From NCBI RefSeq assembly GCF_037042905.1, contig NC_087261.1, forward strand, positions 23,237,617 through 23,301,616: a stretch of 64,000 nucleotides of DNA. Direction: 5' to 3'. The position numbers were made by a program, and so were the translations under genes. The notes beneath the pieces were generated by a model. It made no database searches and was not told the origin of the DNA. It saw only the letters and a program-made list of their open reading frames with translations. The stretch's first letter is position 1, and each line of letters begins with the position of its first letter. This document shows positions 55,401 to 64,000 of this stretch, piece by piece. The DNA is from Lytechinus pictus. Its lineage: Eukaryota > Echinodermata > Echinoidea > Temnopleuroida > Toxopneustidae.

Positions 55401-58400
55401 ATATCCTCACTTTTATGGATTTGAAGAGAAGACACCCTGAATTACTCATAAACCGATAGTATCAAATGACATGCCGTGATATGTCTAGCATTACTCTCTG
55501 AATGAGGGATCGTTTGAAAAGCGGAATAATAGTGAGTAATAAATAGGTCAAAATATTATATGTTGCACGAACAAGTTGTCAATATTTAACCATCCATCAT
55601 TACATTTCACCATTCCTTCTACAAACCTGACAAATGTGCTCCAGTTTACAAAAAGATGTCGCGTTTATGATTTGTAGGGCGTAAACGAGGTGTGTATAGG
55701 GGGGGGGGGGGTGGTCGATAGGGCTCATTGATATGATGGGTATGGGACGTCGCTCCCTATAATGAAAATGGAGGCCTTTAATGCCATGAATGGAAAACAC
55801 CCCCCCCCCCTCTACCATTGCAACCATATCGATGTTACGGTAGAAGGTCAACGGTTGTCAAACACAAGAATGCATTTTATTAGCCAATTAGATGGTATCA
55901 TAAAACAATTTTCATGACTTTAATCACCTGTTATACGCCCTCATTACTTCGGTGGTACATTGACCTAAATCATTGCGTTGAACCGATTAACGCTAGCGGT
56001 CTAATTTGGATAGTAAAGCATATCTCAAACGAAATATCGTTTATATTAAGTACACACCAACTTTAACTTGTCAATAACTCCTTTACAACGCGTTTCACTT
56101 TTAAAAGAGTACATGACTTATCTAAAAATAAAAATAAAAACAAGTTTTGAGGTTCTTTCCGTATTATTTTCATGAAAACACTTTTGTTATATATATTCTA
56201 TTTTCAAAAGGGAATCGACATTTTCATAAGATCTGGAAGAGTTAGCATGTTGCTTCACTTTCAATTCGATTGACCCTCCTTTTCCCCTATGGGTATGGTC
56301 ATGGACCTACAATGGTATGGTGAAGGCTAATATGGGAGGAATAAGTTGAAGGGAAATTCGTCAAAAGAAGATATTTGAAACGAAGAATAATGAGATGATT
56401 CATCAAAACTCCTTTTTTCGGGTGATGCTAAAACAATTCCTCACTTTAATGAAGCTAATTTAAATCGACAACTTGACGTTTTCTTTAAAAAAAATATTTT
56501 ATGCCATGTATTAATCAATCTGTGAATCGCAAAGTCGCGGCCCAATGGCTGAATAATAATGCGTACAACTAATTGGATCATTACCTATTTCAACTTTCTT
56601 ACGCATAATGGTTGAGTGTCTTTTTTTCAATATATGACTTTTTTCATTAAAGAAGCAAAAAAAAATTACCTCTACAAAACAAGTCCACACGTAATTATGG
56701 ACGGCAAATCTCCATTAAAAACATTCATTTTAATGGCTCTCAATAGGAGAGGGGACACGGACCGGATGTACCTCCCCACCACGCCCCCCCCCCCCCCCCC
56801 CTCCCGATCAGCCAGTGGCCACACTTCTCCCAAACGTTGAGAAATATCTTTAGGTCAATGTAAAATAAAGCATATCGAAACATTAAAGCAATCATTGTTG
56901 CAATATAATTTTAGTCGTGCTCTAACTCGGAGGGTGACTCAGTAAAAAAGTTGTGTTTACATTTTGAGCTTACTGCGATGATGCGAGCCATTCGTCATGT
57001 TTACTATGTTTTATTACTTCAACAATGTCAAGATGAGGTCGCGTGTAACCACTTTAAAGAATCGAAAGTAAAGTCTACAAAACCTCGAATCTAATTTAAA
57101 GGCATGAACTTATTTCATCCTATTTTCAAAAACATTGTCTTTCAAATGTTGATTGAATCAATGAAAAGTAAGTAAACAATGTCAAAAGGGTACAGAAAGG
57201 GAATAAGGATATTGAATTCACTTTTTAGAGGCGTACACAAAGACGCTCAACACTTGAGTTAGTTTTGTTGTTTTTTATCATAACGCAATAAAAGTAATAA
57301 TGCTACCGGTTTAGTTATGTTATCATGAAAAAGTTCGGCATTTTGTTTACACCCCCCAAAAAATATGTTGTTTAACAGCTGCTATGTTTTTTTATCTTTA
57401 AGTTGGATGATATATTCTGTTCGTGTTACAAAATACATCTTTAACACTGACTAGATAGTAGTTACTACATGTAGATCAGAAGATCTGTTCTTTGCAATTA
57501 TTAACCATTTTCAAAATTAACATTTAATAATTTTGGAAATGTTCTATTTGACTATAATACGGGTATTTCTTACTAGAATTTACTTATAACGATATGAGTA
57601 TACATATTGGTCACCCCCATCTGACTCTCAATCTAGTCATCCTCGACCTGTTATGTATGGGGTATGCATTGTACTAAAATTACTGGATGTAATCGACCCA
57701 AATTGAAGCACTTTCTTTAAATGCAAGGGAGCAGGATGACATCACACCAGGCGTATCAATGTTGCAGTGCACTCGATAAAATAAACGTTAATGTGACGTC
57801 ACGTTTGTATAAGGTATTAGCATCTGGATGTCGGCAAATTTACTTGGGTGGGACGATCCATGTATTTCTGATGACGTTTGAAAAAGTAGTTGTGACGTAA
57901 CAGGAAGTGTTTTGATTTTCTAATTTGTCTACAAGACCGTAGATATATCCATTAAAGCTTAGATATGAAAGTTTAGACATACAAAACCATATTCGTATCT
58001 CCTTCTCCGTCATCTGGGATTTAAATGACATTTTTATTTCATTTACCACTTTGTTTATGAATACAATGTATTTTGGCATGTCTAGGTTTGCATTATTTTG
58101 TCCACAAAATACAACATAAATGGTAGTTGATAAGTGAATTTCAGGTGTACTTTGCAGTCAGCGTAATCAATGTGAAAGGTTATACCTTATACCATGAAAT
58201 AATGGATTCAGAGTCGTATGCAGCATATTGTGATGTAACATAATTATTTTAAAATTCCATTATTTTTCAAAGTGCGACGACCTTCATGTTTTAGTCGACA
58301 TGATCGAATGAATATTTACGATTATTTGATATGATCGATGACCTACTACTCTGATGTTGATAGATTCTAGAGCTGTCGTCTTTGGATTTTCTTTTCTTTC

Positions 58401-60649
58401 AAATTAGATTCAATGATAAGAAACAAAAGAAAGCTGTAACAATGATAAAGGTTAGGCCACAATGCATGCCTAGAAAATATTGATATCTGACGCAAAATAA
58501 CTTGTTCATATATTTCATTTCCCTTTGGAGGGGGTGGTATTTTTTTTTCTTTTCAAAATGTATTTTTTACTCTTTTTTTGTTGTTGAGACCGTCTGTTTA
58601 TCTTGTAATTGCAATGCATCTTCACGCATTTTTATTTCGTTATGCGCTCTTCAACTGTTCAACGAATTAAAATTCTGAAAAAGGAGTCCTCAGATTGTAT
58701 TGCCCAAATTTGACGTAAGCTTGAACACCGCTATAAAATTTAACCCATGATGCATATTTGAAAAATATGTTTGAAAAAATAGATGGTACAGATATGTTCA
58801 ATATGAATTTGCACTATTGACCGCCCTGTCAAACTTTATTATAACGTAGTCTGCATATTTCAGACATGACTTTAATTGGGACTGTATATAGGTTTAGCTG
58901 ATCTCCGTAATTAATTTGCCTCCATCATGTCAATTGATGGACATCATTGTGTAATTAATCGCAAGTAGGAACTAAATCGGAATTAAGGATCATATGCGAA
59001 GAACTATTGAAGGCAAAAAGTCTGTAGAACAAAATAGCTCAAACCCAATGATGCGGTCTGACTGAGATATAGACTAGTTCAGGTGTGTAATAAAATCGTG
59101 GTAATTATGAGGCCGACACCCTCATGACTACACAAGGCACGGAACCCGAACAAGAATGACGTTGCACTAATAAAATATCATTTACTCAAGTTTAACATGT
59201 TAAAGCTTTTCGTATAAGTTATATAATTTTTCTTCATTTTTAGAAGAGAAAAGGTAAAGGTTGTAAGGCCGTACAATTCTTAGTGGATGTCCTAATTTCC
59301 AAACACATATGACACTACTTTGTGCAAACTTTTTGTTAAAATAGAATTACGCTTTTGTACAATCTGTACTTGATTTGTAAATCATATTTGATTGTGTATT
59401 TGATGTATATTTGTCATTGAAATTAAATAAAATTATTGAATCTTGAAACTTGATTCAAATTCGGTTCGGGGGACTGTTGCTAATACGCAATGTAGTTTTA
59501 TGGATATTATGCAATATGTATACAAATTGTGCAATATACTTATATCATTTATTGCGCTGGGCAGATGGAATGGTTAGGCATGATTGGGTTAAGAAAGAAA
59601 ACAAAAAGAAATAGGTAAAGCTTTACTCATGTTCGGCTGATAAGAAGAGGTGCATAAATCGGAAAATTATTTGTTATTATTAATATTATTATTATTATTA
59701 TATTCATAATTATTGTTATCATATTATTTTCATTATTATTAGTATTAGTGTTATTATATTTATCATTATTATTATCATTTTTATTATTATCATCATTATT
59801 ATCATCATTTTAAGTATTTTGATTCAATATGTTTAATAAATCTGAACATGAAAATGTCCAACCCCCCCCCCCCCCCCCCTCTCCTTGACGACGAAAGTCA
59901 AAATTCAGAAGATAGTTGTTTGTTTGAATATAGGCCTATATATTTATGCTTATAATGATGATTTGATTTTGTTTTATTTTCTTTTTTAAGACGTCATTGC
60001 TGAAGATTGTACATTGCTATCGCAAATTGCGAAAACATATTACGTATCAAATTTTAGAAAGGCAAACTAATATCAACCTCTCTTAAAGTAAAACGTTAAG
60101 ACAACCTGACTACATGGCCTGCGTCGCCGTGCCGAAGAAAAAAAACTTGACGCAGACATCATAAATGCCTAGAGAATGACGTTTATGATCTTCCATTATA
60201 AACATGATAAGGGTTCAACGGATGTATCAATATCCGTGCCCCCTCCGGATTGATAGGCGGGGCAACTCTTAAGGAACCCCCTGTATGGAAAGAATACATT
60301 GTGATTGCTCATATTTTCATTTCATTATAAAGTTGCCTTTTATTGTTCGGGAGCCGGGGGACGGGGCGTCTTTCCTTAACAAAATGAATTTAATGTTTGG
60401 TTATCAGACCCAATACAGACATGGACAAATGTGTTATGACCTGGGTATCAGGAAGGAAGGGCGAGGAAATTGATGCCCTCTTGTTTTTTTATTATCATCG
60501 ATTCCCTAATTATTATCAATAATATTAATGCATAAAAAATAGTGATAATAATATAGGATTCGTATAATGCACGTATCTACCTTTTGATGTCGACTAAGCT
60601 TCAGTGGTCTACCGATTCCGGTGCTCACAGCTTTTTGAGGAATTACTTC
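55401..60649. other. Long AT-rich stretch without a recognised gene
   Basis: Contains poly(G) at about 55700-55711, poly(C) at about 55800-55810, 56786-56800 and 59862-59879, and an ATT microsatellite (59673-59815). An acceptor-like TTTTATTTTCTTTTTTAAG before 59991 opens a short phase-1 frame (DVIAEDCTLLSQIAK), ending in a stop 26 codons on. Not enough to call. Confidence 0.4.
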
Positions 60650-60802
60650 CTGCAGGTACCCATTTATATCACCTTAATTGAGTGCAGCACAACGTGGGTT
60701 AATTTCTTGCTGGAGGAAAACACGCCATGGCTGGGAATCGAACCCACGTCCCTCAGATTGAAAGACGAGAGTCTTAACCACTAAAATCGGACCACGACGC
60801 CC
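60650..60802 (-). repeat. tRNA-derived SINE (5' half)
   Basis: GCAGGTACCCATTTATATCACC, GTGCAGCACAACGTGGG and a minus-strand tRNA-like head (plus-strand GGGAATCGAACCCACG near 60733). Related to the copies at 749 and 34032 but truncated. Confidence 0.7.
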
Positions 60803-61740
60803 CCACATTAGTTACACCTTACATGCCTTATTATGTACATGATCAATTGACAGTCATGTTTTATCCAATCGTTGAATTTGTTGATACCGGAGTTTTGTAT
60901 AAAAAAAAAAGGATAAATAACGTGGGGGCGGGGAGTGGGGAAGGGGCTTTATTGTCGATTAGTTTGGCAGACGTATCGTTAAAAGCCAAATTTAATTTTA
61001 GTCGAATTGCTTTGCTTTGAATCGACGTCAAATCATGAGCGATACAGATCAATGATATCCATAGAGAATCATGTTTGAAAGAAAGACGGCTATGATTACA
61101 ACAAAGGGGAAGGAAGGAAAACTTGTGAGCCATTTGCTGGGAAATACTTGAATTTTGAAACAAATGTAGAATGGGTTTGTTCGTTTTATTTGTCATTAAT
61201 TATCAACATGATTTGAACCACAACCATGGTTACCCCCTGCCCCTGAATGTCAGGATTGATTTAGCTCCAAGCTCGCCCCCACCCCCCCCCCCCCGATGCT
61301 CCCTGAAAATCCAAAATTACCCTGATAAATATCCGCACACAAGTTGCAAATTCAGCTCGAATTAATGTCTATTTTCTTATCATGAAATTACGTTTTTCTG
61401 ACATGCAAATACAAAATAATGGATAACTTTGAAACGACGTACTTTGCAGACAGAACGTAAGAGATTTGTTTCAAAAGATGCATTTGTTCACGCTTTAAAC
61501 TTCCCTGCGAGAGCAAATTCGTGGCAAATGTGGGAATAAAATGTTTCAAGCTCACCATATCAACACCATCCCCTGTATGTCATTTATGGTTAATTAATCA
61601 CACTGTAAATTTTGGTTAGAGTTTGTCCTTGCGCCACTTGCAGGCACAATATACAACGTTTACCAAGGAGAGATCAGAATGTTTTGGGGGACGGTAAAGT
61701 GTCGCCGAATTTGAAGTACAGTTAAATACTACCTGCATGA

Positions 61741-61885
61741 CCTGGGTCCCGTAATACAAAGGACTTGCAACTGTTGTAACTTTGCCATTATGGCAACTAC
61801 CATGGAAACCTTGTTTCTGATTGGCTGCTGAGCCATTATGGCAAAGTTAAACTAGTTGCAAGTCCTATATGAAACGGGCCCCAGG
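61741..61885. mobile_element. MITE with CCTGGGTCCCGTAATAC ends
   Basis: The left end and the right end (ATATGAAACGGGCCCCAGG) are inverted, and inner arms share GGACTTGCAACT. The interior has TTTGCCATTATGGCAA. A right-half copy lies at about 62059-62127 and even shares the next bases, TCCATATATTTA, suggesting a local duplication. Confidence 0.7.
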
Positions 61886-62058
61886 TCCATATATTTAGGT
61901 TATGTCTATCACCTAACTGGTGCACCCGACAAACACGCGTGTTCATTTGTTCGTTGTATCCAAATCTGATAGTTTTATTAAATCTTTCATAGGGTCGAAA
62001 GCTTGAAATGTAACTGTTGTCCACACCAGACCCTTACATTCTAGAAACTCCTCAATTT

Positions 62059-62127
62059 ACCATGGTAGCTGCCATTATGGCAAAGTTACAACAACAGTTG
62101 CAAGTCCTTTATGAAACGGGCCCCAGG
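62059..62127. mobile_element. Right-half copy of the 61741 MITE
   Basis: CATGGTAGCTGCCATTATGG, then GTTGCAAGTCCTTTATGAAA and CGGGCCCCAGG, followed by the same flanking bases as the complete copy. Confidence 0.65.
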
Positions 62128-62129
62128 TC

Positions 62130-63217
62130 CATATATTTACTACTAAACTTTTCCCACGTTAGAATAAAAAAAAAATTTAATCACCACTCACTAATTAAAG
62201 TTCTAGCTCAAGTAATCCTGAGATGAGTATCCCGCCCTATCGATACAGGTGGCAGTCGTGGCAATGCAAATCGCAAAGGGGAAAGCGCATAACATTATTT
62301 GTTTTATATTTCCTGCATGAATTATGCTGGGGCAATAAAACCCTTCCAACAAATTGAAATCGGCGACTGCTTTGGGATTTCATGTGGATATATGCATTGA
62401 AGGGATATGGTAATGCTGGGGGGTCATGCTTTGAGGGAAAAAATGAACCAATCCTAACTGAAACACAGGGGATAAAAAAATTAGTACTAGGTAAAATCAT
62501 GGACCTACCATTTTTTTGTCAGCGTGTGCTCCAAGAGGCGTAGCCAGATAGCCACCCCTCATACTCTGAGAGAACCATGATATATATTATATTATATATA
62601 TATATATATATTCTTCTCTGTCACGGTATACACCGATCTACGACATGGTAATAAATGTTCACATCTGTGGTGTATCTCGGAAAAGGGCCCAATTCGCTAC
62701 CGGAATGGGGCTCAACAAGGGCAAAAGTGAGGACCAATCCTACTCTCATTCAGGCTACCTACATTGTAACAAATCTAAGAACCTTTGGGTCTTCCTAGGG
62801 ATTCCTAATAGGGATGTACATGTTTTCGTGAAGGGGACAAGGGGTGGCGAATCCCCTTAGAGGTCCTCTTCAGGACTCTTACCATGCAGACTACATGTAC
62901 AAAAGGCTACTTGATCTCAGTGAGCGCCAGTTTCCCAATACGTGTCATCCTCCCCTCTCTCTCTGCGGACAATCCTAAGCCAACTCCTAGATCAGGCGGG
63001 CTCCCGGAAGTGCGGTGGTGATGGGATGTCATTGAGAACGCGCTTAAGAGCAAGGGTGTACTTCCGGTGCGTTGAGTGATCCGTTCTGACGGCAGAGCTC
63101 TGACTTAACCCTCTCAGCTTCAATGGCCTAAGATTCAATAGATGCGTTTTGTGTCCTACTTGTTCGTTGCAAACGCTTTGCCAATTGGTGATGGCAGCAA
63201 TGTATCTGATGTCGCCA
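62130..63217. other. Unclassified block, partly GC-richer
   Basis: 62640-63130 is GC-richer than its surroundings and lacks low complexity. Its frames are short and unrecognised (62645-62860 plus). It may be a decayed retroelement. TA microsatellite at about 62580-62610. Confidence 0.3.
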
Positions 63218-63221
63218 TGTT

Positions 63222-63508
63222 CAATAATAATATAACAATAATAATAATAATAGTAATAATAACAATAATAGTATGCAACATTTATATTGCACTTAATACA
63301 AATGTTTCTAAGGGCTGCATTCCATTACCCCGGTCTTAGCACGGCTACCCTGATCGGACGCTCGAGCTTTCAAGAAATTCCTACCGAGTACCCATTTATT
63401 GCACCTGGATGGAGAGCGGCAAATGTAGGTAAACATCTTGCCAAATAACGCGATTGCTGAGGTGGGATTTGAACCCGGCGGACCTTGAGGTTCAAAGTCC
63501 GGATTCAT
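63222..63508 (-). repeat. tRNA-derived SINE, truncated head
   Basis: AAT tail (63222-63270), TTACCCCGGTCTTAGC, CCTACCGAGTACCCATTT, then plus-strand GGGATTTGAACCCGGCGG near 63464. The A-box end is missing. Confidence 0.7.
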
Positions 63509-64000
63509 GTTCAACATCGATTAATATATAATTCTAAGAAGAAAAAAATTGTCTACTTGAGACCATTGAGCCATCTTATCTTTTCGGATGAATTTTGATG
63601 AAGCGTCCTGCATTGTTTTTAATGAGTTTGATTGTTTTGTATCTCAACAATCATACTGGATGCTCATAAGGTGTATCCCCTACGCATGGTATGATCCGTC
63701 TGTTCCTCGGGAAGGCCTAAATTAAATACCACCCTCCATTTGATCATGTACTTATTTTGCCCAAGTTCTACGGTTTTATAGTATTATCTAGCATATGCAT
63801 TGGCTTCGTATTGAAACAACATTAAATAAAACAAATTTTAAAAAAGCTATAATTCTGAGCCTACCTTCTCGTACCATCCTTTGCTAGATAAACCATGGTT
63901 AAAATATATTGACCAATATGTCGTATTTTCAGCATTAGATTCATTCGAAAAAAGTAGTAATATATTAAGCCTCCACATGATCCGATTGTTGCCTTTGTAT
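63509..64000. other. No gene seen
   Basis: AT-rich to the end of the window with no supported exon or repeat boundary. Confidence 0.4.

Noticed and set aside
59991..60069. Possible second exon for the gene starting at 51208 (DVIAEDCTLLSQIAK…)
   Set aside because: Good acceptor and phase, but it is 8.7 kb away, ends in a stop after 26 codons and has no poly(A) signal nearby; kept only as a remark.
62645..62860. 71-codon ORF in a GC-richer block
   Set aside because: No recognised family, no splice support; could be a decayed retroelement, so it is described but not called a gene.

Overview
This window is animal nuclear DNA: intron-rich, AT-rich, and crowded with tRNA-derived SINEs, MITE-like foldback elements, LINE 3' ends, microsatellites and long poly(C) tracts. 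Two IL-17-like cytokine genes, a WSC-domain membrane protein and the style of the repeats suggest an invertebrate deuterostome. An echinoderm such as a sea urchin is the best guess, but the species cannot be fixed from this sequence alone. There are no bacterial-type operons, rRNA genes, convincing functional tRNA genes or CRISPR arrays.

Genes. (1) 4692-5893, minus: an IL-17-like cytokine (model of 190 aa) with a two-codon first exon, a TATA box near 6090 and a kappaB-type palindrome near 6325. (2) 11619-12685, minus: a second IL-17-like cytokine (179 aa) with a three-codon first exon and a TATA box near 12863. The two share the same gene architecture and look like tandem duplicates. (3) 14747-27219, plus: a multi-exon gene, head to head with the second IL-17 gene. 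It encodes a signal peptide, a WSC domain, a Ser/Thr/Pro-rich stalk, one membrane helix and a tyrosine-rich tail with ITAM-like, ITIM-like, GRB2-type and PI3K-type motifs. Three additional exons (20079-20159, 24962-25081, 29394-29445) are proposed with lower confidence. (4) 51208-51289, plus: a clear signal-peptide first exon whose downstream exons I could not identify. (5) Weaker exon candidates lie at 48147-48311, 48778-49019 and 32562-32618. The rest of the window from about 30 kb on is mainly intergenic or intronic and repeat-filled.

Repeats. tRNA-derived SINEs (mostly minus orientation, with a B-box-like GATTCGAACCC core) occur at about 0.75, 9.7, 34.0, 38.8, 54.3, 60.7 and 63.2 kb. Four elements ending in CACT(G/C)TAAAAA occur at 316-567, 51657-51896, 51968-52136 and 53682-53932. 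The first and last are the same family, and both sit inside tRNA-like SINE heads at the D-loop. A nested foldback lies at 41029-42316, a GATATC-rich foldback at 37961-38302, a duplicated TIR unit at 30113-30934, and TTAA-flanked elements at 21607-22107 and 39630-40326 (with a truncated relative at 1918-2405). LINE 3' ends are at 3519-3960 and 26072-26370.

How the genes may work together: IL-17-like proteins are secreted inflammatory cytokines, and the WSC gene looks like a surface receptor able to recruit SH2-domain proteins. Their adjacency invites a test for co-regulation in an epithelial or immune response. That link is inference; adjacency alone is weak evidence in animal genomes.
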